A stretch of DNA of 64,000 nucleotides from CAXXOK01 sp963675365 (GTDB lineage Bacteria; Bacillota; Clostridia; Christensenellales; Aristaeellaceae), in contig CAXXVA010000003.1 in NCBI GenBank assembly GCA_963675365.2, forward strand, positions 62,001 through 126,000. The letters run 5' to 3'. Below the pieces are notes generated by a model. It was not told the origin of the DNA. It made no database searches and saw only the letters and a program-made list of their open reading frames with translations. This document shows positions 16,479-25,878 of this stretch, one piece after another; position 1 is the stretch's first letter; each line of letters starts with the position of its first letter. The position numbers were made by a program, and so were the translations under genes.

Positions 16479-18028
16479 AACGCCTGATGTGCATCCTGCT
16501 GGCGATGATCGTCCTCACGCCGCTTTTCGCGGCTGCTGAAAACGTAACCGATTCGCTGGTCGTGGGCATCTACTCCACCAAAACGCTGGAGATCCACCCC
16601 TTCGATCCGCAGGAGCGCGATATCCTGTCCGTATTCGATCTGGTGTACGAAAGCCTCGTCACCATTGACGACGAGGGCGTGCCCCAGCCGTACCTGGCCG
16701 AAAGCTGGGCGGCGCAGGACAACGGCAACACCTGGGTGTTTACCCTGCGCGATAACCTGTATTTTTCGGATGGCTCAGCGCTGACCGCGGCGGACGTCGC
16801 GGCCTCCGGGAAGTATATTCTGGACATGGCCAACCAGGACGATATTTCAGCCCAGGGTTTTTACCGCAATATCCGGTATATGGTGTCGAAATTCGAGGCG
16901 CTGGACGAAAAAACACTGGCCGTGACCACCACGTCGTCGCGTCCGTACTACGGCCTGCTCTACGCCATGACCTTTCCCGTCGTGCCGGCCTCCCAGGTGG
17001 ATATGGCAGCGCCCTACGGCTCCGGCCCTTACAAATTCGGCGCGTTCGAGCCCGCCAACAGCTACATGTACCTGACGCTGAACAAAAACTGGTGGCAGTC
17101 TTCGCCGCAGGTGGGCGAGATCGTACTGTCGACTTTCACCAGCAACAAGGACCTCATCACGGCCTACGAGTACGCGCGCGTGGATACGGCGTTTACGCGC
17201 CTGGTCACGGCCGCGCAATATAAAAGCGGGGTTTCCTCGCTGTCGGTGTCCTACTCCACCCGGCAGCTGGAAACGCTTTTGATGAACTTCAATGAGATCC
17301 CCCTGGAAAACTTAAACGTGCGCCGGGCCATCCGTGCGGCGATCGACAAGACGCTGATCATCAACAACGTCTATATGGGCATGGCGACCGATACCGATAC
17401 CCCCATCCCGCCGACCAGCTGGCTTTACTACGACCAGGAACTGGTGTATCAATACGATTTCGAGCTGGCGCAGAAGCTGCTGGAAGAAGAGGGCTGGGTG
17501 GATTCCGACGGCGACAACATTCTGGACAAGATCATCGACGGCAAGCAACGTAACCTCGTGCTGCGCCTGTTTGTGTATGAGGATCCGGACAACAACGTGC
17601 GCTTTGAGACCGCCAACATGATCGCCGATATGCTCGAAAAGCTTAAAATGAAGATCAATATCACGGCCATGACCTTTGAAGAGGTGCAGGAAAAACTCCA
17701 GGCGAACTCGTTTGACCTGGTGCTTGCGTCCTTCCAGATGGACGTGGTTCCCGACGCCGGATTTTTGCTGATGAAGGGCAACACCGGCAATTACGGCCGC
17801 TACGCTTCCACCGCGATGACCGACCTGTGCCAGGAGCTGCGCCAGGACGTGACCCAGACGGAGTTCGCCTATACTTGGCAGGCGATCCAGCAGCAGTTTG
17901 CCGAGGATGTTCCTTTCATCTGCCTGTTTTACCGCGCCGGCGCGGTGCTGACGCGTAAGATGTATTCCACCGTTCGTGATTACCGGGAGTTTGAGCTGCT
18001 GCGCGGCATTGAGGATTTCGGCAGATAG
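16475..18028 (+). CDS. Extracellular solute-binding protein, family 5 (oligopeptide type), no lipobox
   Basis: A 517-residue secreted protein with a cleavable signal peptide (MKRLMCILLAMIVLTPLFAAAE) and a family-5 binding fold: ILSVFDLVYESLVTIDDEGVPQPYLAESWA, GNTWVFTLRDNLYFSDGSALTAADV, and YGSGPYKF in the middle. Homologues deliver peptides, nickel or similar ligands to ABC transporters. No permease or ATPase gene is adjacent. The signal lacks a cysteine at the cleavage site, so it is not a standard lipoprotein. The gene overlaps the transglycosylase gene by four bases and is followed by a wall hydrolase, so it may bind muropeptides; that is inference from context. Confidence 0.88.
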   Translation: MKRLMCILLAMIVLTPLFAAAENVTDSLVVGIYSTKTLEIHPFDPQERDILSVFDLVYESLVTIDDEGVPQPYLAESWAAQDNGNTWVFTLRDNLYFSDGSALTAADVAASGKYILDMANQDDISAQGFYRNIRYMVSKFEALDEKTLAVTTTSSRPYYGLLYAMTFPVVPASQVDMAAPYGSGPYKFGAFEPANSYMYLTLNKNWWQSSPQVGEIVLSTFTSNKDLITAYEYARVDTAFTRLVTAAQYKSGVSSLSVSYSTRQLETLLMNFNEIPLENLNVRRAIRAAIDKTLIINNVYMGMATDTDTPIPPTSWLYYDQELVYQYDFELAQKLLEEEGWVDSDGDNILDKIIDGKQRNLVLRLFVYEDPDNNVRFETANMIADMLEKLKMKINITAMTFEEVQEKLQANSFDLVLASFQMDVVPDAGFLLMKGNTGNYGRYASTAMTDLCQELRQDVTQTEFAYTWQAIQQQFAEDVPFICLFYRAGAVLTRKMYSTVRDYREFELLRGIEDFGR

Positions 18029-18051
18029 TTTAAACGGAAAGGACAATAGCG

Positions 18052-19002
18052 ATGGTCAGCCGTCTCAAGAGGGTTTGTGCGATCATGGGGGCGCTGTGCC
18101 TGCTTGCGGGTGCGGCCGCGGCGGAGGAAACGGTGTTCGCCGCGCCGGAGGACGGCGCGGAGGTCAGCGCCGAACAGGTGATCAATCCCGGCGTGCTGCC
18201 CGACAACATCCAAAAGTTTCTGGACACCGCCATCGGCGAGATCGGCTATACCGAGGGCAGCGACGGGTACTCCAAATACGGCGCATGGACAGGCGACGCG
18301 TACTCGGAGTGGTGTGCTGAGTTCGTTTGCTGGTGCGTACACATGACCGACCAGCTGTACGGCTACGATATGCTCGATACCGTGTACCCCTACTACACGG
18401 GGCAGAACACCGGGCGGGACTGGTTCGTCGCCCGGGGACGGTTCGTATACCGGCGCGCCTACGCGCCGGACTGGGGCTGGCAGTGGCTCAAGGACGCCGA
18501 CGGCATGATGGAAGCCAACGACTATATCCCGGTGCCCGGCGATTTGGTGTTTTTCAGCTACAACAGCGCGGGCGATACCGTGCATGTGGCGATTGTGGAA
18601 TACTGCGCCTATGCGCAGGACGGGAGCGTGAAACTTCATGTAATCGAAGGCAACAACCCCGACAGCGTCAAGCGCTCGGTGTACACGCTTTCCAACTCAC
18701 AGGTGCTGGGCTTCGGCTGCTGGCGGGACGTGGTGGATACCACGATCACGTTTGGCAATACCGGCGACAAGGTGCTTTTGCTCCAGCAGAACCTGGGCAA
18801 GCTCGGGTATCTGAGCGAGCGGCACTTTACCTCCACCTTTGCAAGCAATACGCGTGACGCCGTATCCAAATTCCAGCGGCAGGTGATGGGCATCACGCCC
18901 ACGGGCATTGCCGACCGGGATACGCAGCTTGCCATCCAATACGAGGTGGATAAAGCGGAACTTTACGATCCGGACGCGTGGCTGGTGAGCGAAGGGAACT
19001 GA
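18052..19002 (+). CDS. Secreted CHAP-type cell-wall amidase/peptidase with peptidoglycan-binding domain
   Basis: A 316-residue protein with a signal peptide (about 1-24). Residues 50-210 match a CHAP/NlpC-like cysteine hydrolase: C88 in YSEWCAEFVCWCV and H178 in GDTVHVAIVEYC, with the preceding VPGDLVFFSY block. Residues 235-300 are a PG_binding_1 domain (GDKVLLLQQNLGKLGYL, FQRQVMGITPTGIAD). It should cut peptide cross-links or amide bonds in peptidoglycan. GGAAAGGAC precedes the ATG. It lies between the binding protein and the caspase-like gene in one transcript of envelope genes. Confidence 0.85.
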   Translation: MVSRLKRVCAIMGALCLLAGAAAAEETVFAAPEDGAEVSAEQVINPGVLPDNIQKFLDTAIGEIGYTEGSDGYSKYGAWTGDAYSEWCAEFVCWCVHMTDQLYGYDMLDTVYPYYTGQNTGRDWFVARGRFVYRRAYAPDWGWQWLKDADGMMEANDYIPVPGDLVFFSYNSAGDTVHVAIVEYCAYAQDGSVKLHVIEGNNPDSVKRSVYTLSNSQVLGFGCWRDVVDTTITFGNTGDKVLLLQQNLGKLGYLSERHFTSTFASNTRDAVSKFQRQVMGITPTGIADRDTQLAIQYEVDKAELYDPDAWLVSEGN

Positions 19003-19035
19003 CGACTCCGATCACTGCCGCGCGGGAGGATATGC

Positions 19036-20535
19036 ATGCGGACCATTGCGGGCATCCTGAGTATCATTCTGCTCTGCCTGTTCATCCCGGCGGCTGCCGA
19101 GGACGGCGTGCAGCAAAACCGCGCCCTGTTAATCGGCGTGGATCTGTTTGTGTCCCAGGAAAGCACCTATCCCTCGTCGGCCAACAACGTACAGGACATG
19201 TACAAAACGCTGGAGAACAGCATTTTACCCTTCCAGAACATCCTGATTCCCGAGCAGCCGGCGACCTCAAGGGAGATGCTCGCGGGCTGGATCCGGGAGG
19301 CGTTCCAGGACGCGGACGCAAACGACGTCTGCTACCTGTACGTTTCCACACACGGCGATTACGATGCGGACGGAAACGCCGTGCTGCTCTTAAGCGACGG
19401 GGCGACCGAAGAGACGCTGACCGCCTGCGCGCTGAAAGCGATGTTTGAAGGCATTCAGGGCACCAAGATCATCCTGCTGGACGCGTGCTTTTCCGGTGCG
19501 TTTATCGGCAAGGGGATGCGGGAACAGCCGGAATGCGTCGGCTTTCATTCGCCGGAATTCAAGGTGCTCACAAGCTCCGGCGCGATGGAAGCCAGCTGGT
19601 ACTGGAACGGGCAGAACGATACGGCGCAGGGGTCGTTTTACTTTACGCAGATCATGACCCAGGGCCTGAGCCCGCGCTGGGGATACCCCGCCGACCAAAA
19701 CCGGGACGGCGAGGTGACGCTCCAGGAACTCTACGGATACCTGCTTAAAAACCATGGGGCGTCCACGCCGCAGGTCTATCCGCAGACGGACGATACGGTG
19801 ATCTTCGCCTATGACCCGGACACCGAGGACTTGGGCGACCGCGCGGCGGTGGTGGACGTCGCGTTTTCCGGCGACAGCATCCGGCCCGACGAAAGCCTGA
19901 CGCTGTCGTTCACGGTGCTGCGCCCGGTACGCGTCGCGTATCAGATCGTCTACCGCCGCGACGGGGAATGGCAGTTCGGCGAGGCCGAGCTTTCCTACGA
20001 CGAAACCGACCGGTTTACGGCGTTCGGCGAGCTTGCCGGCGCGCTGCAGCCGGGGCGAAAGCAGCGTACCATCACGCTGACCCGGGATGTGGAAGACCTG
20101 TACGGCTATGTGCTGGTGCAGCTTTTATCGCTGGAGGACGGGCAGCTGACGGTGCAGACGGGACACGTCATCGCCGTTACCCCCACAGAAGGCGATCTTG
20201 GGCTTGCCGTATCCGTGCCGGAAATCTTTCAGGCGGAGGAGGGTGCGGAGCTGCCGATCTTTGTCGACCATGCCTACCCCTGCACGCTGAGCGTGAAGGT
20301 GACGGATATGGACGGCAATACGGTTCGGCGCTTAAGCTACCGCGCGGCTACGCGCCCGCTGGGCATCGTGCCCGACGGAAGCTGCTTTTACTGGGACGGG
20401 CGGGACCGTAACGGCGATCTCGCGCCGCAAGGAGAATACCGCGTTGCTGTGGAAGGATGGATCGGGGATATGCTGTTCACGGCGCAAAGCGAACCCGTAA
20501 CAATCATACGGGCAGAAGAGGAGAGCGGACAATGA
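19036..20535 (+). CDS. Secreted caspase-family (C14) peptidase
   Basis: A 499-residue protein with an N-terminal signal peptide (about residues 1-21). The caspase-like p20 region starts QNRALLIGVDLFV. The catalytic dyad is visible: H106 in LYVSTHGDYD and C151 in ILLDACFSGAF. The later SSGAMEASWY strand corresponds to the substrate pocket. An EF-hand-like loop DQNRDGEVTLQEL lies near residue 230. The C-terminal 230 residues are beta-rich, ending in a FlgD-like Ig domain (FYWDGRDRNGDLAPQGEYRVAV). Metacaspase-type enzymes cut after basic residues; the target here is unknown. GGGAGG precedes the ATG. It sits between a wall hydrolase and a glycosyltransferase, so an envelope role is likely. Confidence 0.88.
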   Translation: MRTIAGILSIILLCLFIPAAAEDGVQQNRALLIGVDLFVSQESTYPSSANNVQDMYKTLENSILPFQNILIPEQPATSREMLAGWIREAFQDADANDVCYLYVSTHGDYDADGNAVLLLSDGATEETLTACALKAMFEGIQGTKIILLDACFSGAFIGKGMREQPECVGFHSPEFKVLTSSGAMEASWYWNGQNDTAQGSFYFTQIMTQGLSPRWGYPADQNRDGEVTLQELYGYLLKNHGASTPQVYPQTDDTVIFAYDPDTEDLGDRAAVVDVAFSGDSIRPDESLTLSFTVLRPVRVAYQIVYRRDGEWQFGEAELSYDETDRFTAFGELAGALQPGRKQRTITLTRDVEDLYGYVLVQLLSLEDGQLTVQTGHVIAVTPTEGDLGLAVSVPEIFQAEEGAELPIFVDHAYPCTLSVKVTDMDGNTVRRLSYRAATRPLGIVPDGSCFYWDGRDRNGDLAPQGEYRVAVEGWIGDMLFTAQSEPVTIIRAEEESGQ

Positions 20536-21500
20536 AACTGATGATCGTCATTCCCTGCTATAACGAGGAACAGGTCCTGCCCGAGACTGCCAAACGGCTG
20601 CGGGAGAAGATGACGCGGCTTACGGACGGCGGGCTTTGCGGCGCGGACAGCCGCGTGCTGTTGGTGGACGACGGTAGCAAGGATAAAACCTGGGAGATCA
20701 TCACCGCGTTGCATGAAAAAGACCCGCTGTTCGAGGGACTGAAACTGAGCCGCAACCGTGGGCACCAGAACGCGCTGCTCGCCGGGCTGATGACCGCGCG
20801 CAAACACTGCGACGTCAGCATCTCCATGGACGCTGATCTGCAGGACGATATGGACGCCATCGACCAGTTCCTCAAAGAGCACGCAAACGGGTGCGACGTG
20901 GTATACGGCGTGCGCAACAAGCGCAAAAGCGATACGGCGTTCAAACGCGGCACCGCGATGTTGTTTTACAGACTCATGAAGGGGCTTGGCGTGGATATCA
21001 TGTACAACCACGCGGATTACCGGCTGATGAGCCGGCGCGCGCTGGACGCCCTGCACGAGTTCCGCGAGGTCAACCTGTTCCTGCGAGGGATTGCGCCTCT
21101 GGTCGGGTTTCAGACCGGGGTGGTGCATTACGACCGCAGCGAGCGCTTTGCCGGGGAATCGAAATATCCGCTCAAAAAAATGCTCGCGTTCGCCATTGAC
21201 GGCATTACAAGCTTCTCGGTCAAGCCCCTGCGGCTGATTACGGCGCTGGGCATCGTGATCTTCTTCATTTCCGTGCTGATGCTCATTTACACGCTGATCA
21301 GCTGGATCGTCGGCAAGGCCGTGAGCGGCTGGGCGAGCACGCTGGCGTCCATCTGGATGATCGGCGGCATCCAGCTTTTATCCCTTGGCGTTATCGGGGA
21401 ATACATCGGCAAAATCTACTCCGAAACCAAGCACCGCCCGCGCTTTGTGATCGACCGGTACTTAAACGGGGACAAGGCCGACCCCGTAATCGACGAATGA
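20532..21500 (+). CDS. GT2-family polyprenyl-phosphate glycosyltransferase (GtrB/DPM1-like)
   Basis: A 322-residue enzyme with an N-terminal GT-A domain (LMIVIPCYNEEQVLPE, LVDDGSKDKTWEII, SMDADLQDD with the DxD, FKRGTAMLFYRLMKGLG) and two C-terminal transmembrane segments (ITALGIVIFFISVLMLIYTLI and a second one around 270-295), then GEYIGKIYSETKHRPRFVI. Relatives transfer a sugar from a nucleotide donor to undecaprenyl phosphate for later use outside the membrane. Its start overlaps the caspase gene stop by four bases. It is the last gene of the coaE-to-GT run and is followed by a terminator. Confidence 0.92.
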   Translation: MKLMIVIPCYNEEQVLPETAKRLREKMTRLTDGGLCGADSRVLLVDDGSKDKTWEIITALHEKDPLFEGLKLSRNRGHQNALLAGLMTARKHCDVSISMDADLQDDMDAIDQFLKEHANGCDVVYGVRNKRKSDTAFKRGTAMLFYRLMKGLGVDIMYNHADYRLMSRRALDALHEFREVNLFLRGIAPLVGFQTGVVHYDRSERFAGESKYPLKKMLAFAIDGITSFSVKPLRLITALGIVIFFISVLMLIYTLISWIVGKAVSGWASTLASIWMIGGIQLLSLGVIGEYIGKIYSETKHRPRFVIDRYLNGDKADPVIDE

Positions 21501-21515
21501 TGTAAATTGAAAAAG

Positions 21516-21545
21516 CCCGCACACGGACGTGTGCGGGTGTTTTGT
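21516..21545 (+). terminator. Intrinsic terminator after the glycosyltransferase gene
   Basis: CCCGCACAC (21,516-21,524), loop GGAC, GTGTGCGGG (21,529-21,537), followed by TGTTTTG; an A-run on the left may make it work for the converging TraB gene too. Confidence 0.75.
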
Positions 21546-21553
21546 TTGTATCG

Positions 21554-22708
21554 CTAGAACAGGTTTTTGATGATATCTATCCCGGCAATATAAGTGCCAA
21601 GGCTGGAACCGATGTTGCCGAGCACCACGACGACCAAAGCCTTGAGGAAGCGGTTTTTGAAGAACCCCTTGAAGCTGAAGATATCCTGGTGAACGTTGAG
21701 CACGTCCTGCACGGTCGGTTTGCGGACGGCCGCCTGCACAAGCCCGGCAAACCACCCGCAGGCGAGCATGGGGTTCAGCGAGGTGATCGGCGCCGCCACG
21801 AAGGCCGTCAATATGCTCAGGGGATGGGGGAGCGCAAGCGTTACCAGCAGCGCGGCCAGCCCGCCGTTCCATAAAACCCAGGAGGACAGCTGCCGAAGCC
21901 CGGTCTCCGCATTGATGAAAAACCCGTACACGATCAAGCCGATGATCGCGGCCGAAAGCGTCCAGCCGAAAATCTTGCCGTACGGCTTTTTCTTTGGAAC
22001 TTCGTTGATCTCCTGAAGGTCCCGCTCCTTGAAAATCTCCTCTTTCACGCCCGGCACGTGTGCGCCGCCCAGCACCGCAACGACCTTTTTCCCGGGTGCG
22101 GTTTTAATTTTCGCCGCAAGGTACTGGTCGCGTTCGCTGATGAGGATATCGCCGATCTTCGGGAACTGTTTGCGCATATCCGCAAGCACGGCTTCCAGAA
22201 TATCGGTTTCCAAAAGCTTTTTCAGCACGTCGTCGGTGATCTCTTCGTCGTCGCTGCCGGAGGCGAAAAGGCTGACGATCAGCTTGGCCTTTTCCCAGAG
22301 GTTCAGCTTCCGCCAGATGCGCAGAAAGGTGGTCTGGATGCTCCGGTCGGCGAGCACCAGCTCCGCGCCGATCTCTTTGGCGCTTGCGATGCCCTGGAGC
22401 ATTTCGCCGCCGACGGATACGTTGAGCTGCTTGGCGATGCGTTTCTGGTAGGAGCCCAGGGCGAGGCTGGCCAGCAGAAAGCCGGTCTTTTTCTGCTTGA
22501 TGACCTTCACAACGTCCGTGTTTTCCCAGGCCTTGGGATTTTGGATCGACTGGTAGCGTTCTTCGTCCAGTTCCACGCAAACGCTGTCGGGGCGGTGTTC
22601 CTCGATCACTTCCTTGACCAGCGCGGCACTGTCCTTGGATACGTGCGCCGTGCCGACCAGAATGATCTCCTTGTCGTTATAGTTTAGGACGGTCAGGTTC
22701 TTTTCCAC
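21554..22708 (-). CDS. TraB/PrgY-family membrane protein
   Basis: About 384 residues. The N-terminal TraB domain has the family motifs LVGTAHVSKDSAALVKEVIEE, VCVELDEERYQSI, ELVLADRSIQTTFLRIWR and VVAVLGGAHVPGVKEEI. The C-terminal part has about four membrane segments (around 250-380), with LALPHPLSILTAFVAAPITSLNP. PrgY of Enterococcus reduces pheromone activity; the catalytic role in other bacteria is unknown, though conserved GxxH and E/R residues suggest a metalloprotease-like fold. I prefer the GTG at 22,708, which has AAAGG 9 bases upstream; ATG codons further upstream lack one. Confidence 0.85.
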   Translation of the reverse strand: MEKNLTVLNYNDKEIILVGTAHVSKDSAALVKEVIEEHRPDSVCVELDEERYQSIQNPKAWENTDVVKVIKQKKTGFLLASLALGSYQKRIAKQLNVSVGGEMLQGIASAKEIGAELVLADRSIQTTFLRIWRKLNLWEKAKLIVSLFASGSDDEEITDDVLKKLLETDILEAVLADMRKQFPKIGDILISERDQYLAAKIKTAPGKKVVAVLGGAHVPGVKEEIFKERDLQEINEVPKKKPYGKIFGWTLSAAIIGLIVYGFFINAETGLRQLSSWVLWNGGLAALLVTLALPHPLSILTAFVAAPITSLNPMLACGWFAGLVQAAVRKPTVQDVLNVHQDIFSFKGFFKNRFLKALVVVVLGNIGSSLGTYIAGIDIIKNLF

Positions 22709-22776
22709 AATGCTTATCCTTTCAGGCATTCGTGCCCGCAAAATCATCACATACCGCTCAAGTATACCATAAAATA

Positions 22777-22806
22777 AACTGCCGCTTCACAGGAAACGGC
22801 AGTTTT
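22777..22806 (-). terminator. Terminator of the sugar-transporter operon
   Basis: AAACTGCCG..TTC paired with GAA..CGGCAGTTT with one mismatch and a 4-base loop. On the minus strand it is followed by TTTATTTTAT. It separates mmsB from the TraB gene. Confidence 0.75.
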
Positions 22807-22828
22807 TTACATTAGCGGGCGGGTAAAC

Positions 22829-24067
22829 TCAGCCCGCCGCTACTTTTTCGGGTTTGTTTTTCCCAAAGCGCAGGAACGAAGGCAGCGCCACGTGGCCCTG
22901 GGACATCACGTCAAACGCGACGGCGGCCAGAAGCACCAGGCCCTTCACCAGGCGCTGGACGTTGGAGTCCATGCCGATGATGTTCATGCCGTTGTTGAGG
23001 ATACCCATGATCAGCGCGCCGATCACCGTACCGCTGACCGTGCCGATGCCGCCGTACGCGCTCGCGCCGCCGATGAAGCACGCGCCGATGGCGTCCAGCT
23101 CAAAGCCGTCGCCGGCCATTGGGGTGGCGCTGTCCAGGCGGGCGGCGAACACCATACCGGCGATACCGGCCAGAAGGCCCATGTTCACATAGCTGATGAA
23201 CATCAGCCGGTCGGTTTTAACGCCCGACAGCCTGGCGGCCTTGGCGTTGCCGCCCATGGCGTAGATATGGCGGCCGAGCACTGTTTTATTGGTGATAAAC
23301 GTATAGGCCGCGGCGATTACGCCCAGCACCAGCAGCACCGCGGGGATGCCCTTGTAGCGGGCCAGCAGCGTGAAGAACCAGATAATAATGGCCGAGATGA
23401 TCACCATACGGGCGATGAGGGAGCCGGTGGAGGCGTACTCGTAACCCTTGCGCTTCTTAGACTGGTTGGAAAACACCTGCAGCAGGCAGTACGCGGCGGC
23501 GATCAACAGGCCCAGGAGGAAGCAGGTCAGGTACAGTTTGATCCCAAACACCGTCCAGGTGCCGATGAACTCCGGCGTCGTGCCCACAAAGAACTGCTTG
23601 TACTCCGCCGGGAACACGGGGATAGCTTTGCCGCCCTGCAGAATCAAAAGCGTCGCGCCGCGGAACACAAGCATGCCGGCCAGGGTGACGATGAACGCCG
23701 GGATTTTCACATAAGCGATCCAAAAGCCCTGCCACATGCCGATCAGGATGCCAACGCCCATGCACAGGAGGATAGACAGGTAGGGATCCCATTTCCATTT
23801 CATAATGAATACGCCCGCACACGCGCCGACGACGCCGACCACGGAACCGACCGAAAGGTCGATCGAGCCGCTGCCCAGAATACATAAAAGCATTCCGATG
23901 GCCAGGATCACGATGTAGGCGTTCTGGTTGATGATGTTGTACACATTCATGGGAAACAGCAGTTTCCCGCCTGTGAGGATCTGAAACATGATCACGATGA
24001 ACACCAGCGCCAGCATCATCGAGTATTGTTTCAGGTTGTTTTTCACAGTATTGAGAGCCTTGTTCAT
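22829..24067 (-). CDS. mmsB: Sugar ABC transporter permease (MmsB/XylH type)
   Basis: A 412-residue branched-chain/RbsC-type permease with about ten membrane segments. The family motifs are LGSGSIDLSVGSVVGVVGACAG near residue 70, AYVKIPAFIVTLAGMLVFRGATL near 125, and IGACFIGGASAYGGIGTVSGTVIGALIMGIL near 340. The long form of about 400 residues, with a VGTTPEFIGTW insertion, is that of the ChvE-partner permeases. It overlaps mmsA by four bases. Together with ChvE and MmsA it should import a pentose such as xylose, given xylA/xylB on the other side of the regulator. Confidence 0.93.
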   Translation of the reverse strand: MNKALNTVKNNLKQYSMMLALVFIVIMFQILTGGKLLFPMNVYNIINQNAYIVILAIGMLLCILGSGSIDLSVGSVVGVVGACAGVFIMKWKWDPYLSILLCMGVGILIGMWQGFWIAYVKIPAFIVTLAGMLVFRGATLLILQGGKAIPVFPAEYKQFFVGTTPEFIGTWTVFGIKLYLTCFLLGLLIAAAYCLLQVFSNQSKKRKGYEYASTGSLIARMVIISAIIIWFFTLLARYKGIPAVLLVLGVIAAAYTFITNKTVLGRHIYAMGGNAKAARLSGVKTDRLMFISYVNMGLLAGIAGMVFAARLDSATPMAGDGFELDAIGACFIGGASAYGGIGTVSGTVIGALIMGILNNGMNIIGMDSNVQRLVKGLVLLAAVAFDVMSQGHVALPSFLRFGKNKPEKVAAG

Positions 24068-25617
24068 GCGCTGATTTCCCCCTTGTTGCTGGCCTGCAGG
24101 ATGCAGCCCATAATGGCTTCTTGCGAAGCGTCTTCCTGTGAGAACTCGGCAATCAGCTTGCTTTCGTTCATCACATAGATCCGGTCACACATCCCCAGAA
24201 GCTCAGGCAGTTCCGAGGAGATCATCAGCACCGCTTTGCCATCGGCGGCCAGCTGGTTGATGATTTGGTAGATCTCGTATTTCGCGCCGACGTCCACGCC
24301 GCGGGTGGGTTCGTCCAAAAGCAGGATCTCGGGCTTGGCGAAGATCCATTTGCCCAACAGTACTTTTTGCTGGTTTCCGCCGGAAAGATTGCCGACCAGC
24401 TGCTCCACAGAAGGCGCTTTGATGTCAAGCTGTTCTTTCTCTTCCCTGGCGCGGATGCCTTCCAGGTCTTTGTCGATAATGCCGCGATTGGAGACGAACT
24501 CCATGCGCGACAGCGTAATGTTATGTTTGATGGAATTCGACGTGACCAGGCCGTTGCCCTTCCGGTCTTCCGTTACGTAGGCCAGACCATGCTGGATGGC
24601 CTGGCTGATATTGGAAAGCCGGACCGGTTTCCCGTCGATGAGAACCGTTCCGGAGATTTTCTGACCGTAGGACTTGCCGAATACCGACATGGCAAGCTCC
24701 GTGCGCCCCGCGCCGATCAGCCCCGCGACGCCCACCACTTCGCCGTGGCGGATCTGCATGGAAACGTCGTCTACGACCTTTTTATCCGCGTACAGGGGAT
24801 GGTAGACCGTCCAGTCCTTCACCTCAAAGGCGACGCTGCCCAAGGCGACGTTTTCGCGTTTGGGGAAGCGGTTGGTCATCTCGCGCCCGACCATGCCTTT
24901 GATGATGCGGGGTTCGGAGATCTGATCCACCTTTTTGTCCAGCGTTTCGATGGACTTGCCGTCGCGGATAATGGTGATGCGATCGGCGCAGTATTCAATT
25001 TCGTTGAGTTTATGGGAAATGATGATCGATGTGATCCCATGTTCATTTTTAAATTCAATCAGCAGGTCCAGCAGTTTTTTGACGTCGTTTTCATTCAGCG
25101 ACGACGTGGGTTCGTCCAGAATGAGAAGCTTCACGTCTTTGGTTAGCGCCTTGGCGATTTCGACCAGCTGCTGCTTGCCCATGCCGATGTCCTTGATCAG
25201 CGTGCGCGGGGAATCCTTAAGCCCCACGACCTTCATAAACTTGGCGGCCTGCTGGTTGGTCAGGTCCCAGTTGATCACGCCGCCCTTTTCCTGTTCGTTT
25301 CCCAGGTACATGTTTTCCGCGATGCTCAGGAAGGGTACCAGCGCCAGTTCCTGATGAATGATGGCGATGCCGCGGCGTTCCGAGTCCTTGATGGTTTTAA
25401 AGGCGCACAGTTCGTCGTGGTAATAAACTTCGCCGGTATACGAGCCGTAGGGGTATATGCCCGAAAGCACGTTCATCAGTGTGGATTTGCCTGCGCCGTT
25501 TTCGCCGACGATGGCGTGGATCTCGCCTTCCGTAACATCGATGTTGACGTTATCCAAAGCTTTCACACCGGGGAAGAGTTTCGTGATGTTTTCCATTCGA
25601 AGGATCGTCGATCCCAT
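24064..25617 (-). CDS. mmsA: Sugar ABC transporter ATP-binding protein (tandem, MmsA/XylG type)
   Basis: A 517-residue protein with two ABC domains. The first has Walker A GENGAGKST, signature IGMGKQQLVEIAKAL and Walker B LLILDEPTSSL. The second has the degenerate loop GLIGAGRTEL in place of Walker A and the signature LSGGNQQKVLLGKW with ILLLDEPTRGVDVG, as usual for sugar ABC ATPases of the RbsA class. AAGGAG precedes the ATG. A 261-bp gap with a strong hairpin separates it from the chvE gene upstream, so transporter subunits are probably expressed at different levels. Confidence 0.95.
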   Translation of the reverse strand: MGSTILRMENITKLFPGVKALDNVNIDVTEGEIHAIVGENGAGKSTLMNVLSGIYPYGSYTGEVYYHDELCAFKTIKDSERRGIAIIHQELALVPFLSIAENMYLGNEQEKGGVINWDLTNQQAAKFMKVVGLKDSPRTLIKDIGMGKQQLVEIAKALTKDVKLLILDEPTSSLNENDVKKLLDLLIEFKNEHGITSIIISHKLNEIEYCADRITIIRDGKSIETLDKKVDQISEPRIIKGMVGREMTNRFPKRENVALGSVAFEVKDWTVYHPLYADKKVVDDVSMQIRHGEVVGVAGLIGAGRTELAMSVFGKSYGQKISGTVLIDGKPVRLSNISQAIQHGLAYVTEDRKGNGLVTSNSIKHNITLSRMEFVSNRGIIDKDLEGIRAREEKEQLDIKAPSVEQLVGNLSGGNQQKVLLGKWIFAKPEILLLDEPTRGVDVGAKYEIYQIINQLAADGKAVLMISSELPELLGMCDRIYVMNESKLIAEFSQEDASQEAIMGCILQASNKGEISA

Positions 25618-25801
25618 TAAGCATTCTCCTTATACTCTTTTCAATCTTTCATGCGATATGAACTGCGAGTATTTTATTTGCAGTCAAGGAGAGGAAACGC
25701 AGGTGTAGCCGGAAGCTACATTAAGTTTTCTCGACAAAGAATGTGAGTAAAAGACGACGCAAGACAATCGCATTAAGGATTGGAATTAGTATTGATTGCT
25801 G

Positions 25802-25835
25802 GACGGGGAGATGGCAGGGTTGCCATCTCCCCGTC
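25802..25835 (-). terminator. Perfect 15-bp intercistronic hairpin between chvE and mmsA
   Basis: GACGGGGAGATGGCA (25,802-25,816), loop GGGT, TGCCATCTCCCCGTC (25,821-25,835). It has no U-run on either strand, so it more likely acts as a processing or stabilising hairpin that keeps chvE mRNA high, or as a partial attenuator, than as a full terminator. The rest of the 25,618-25,878 gap holds no gene I can support. Confidence 0.7.
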
Positions 25836-25878
25836 GTTTGGGCGAACGCAGAGGTTAGCCCTGACAACCAGTTGATGA

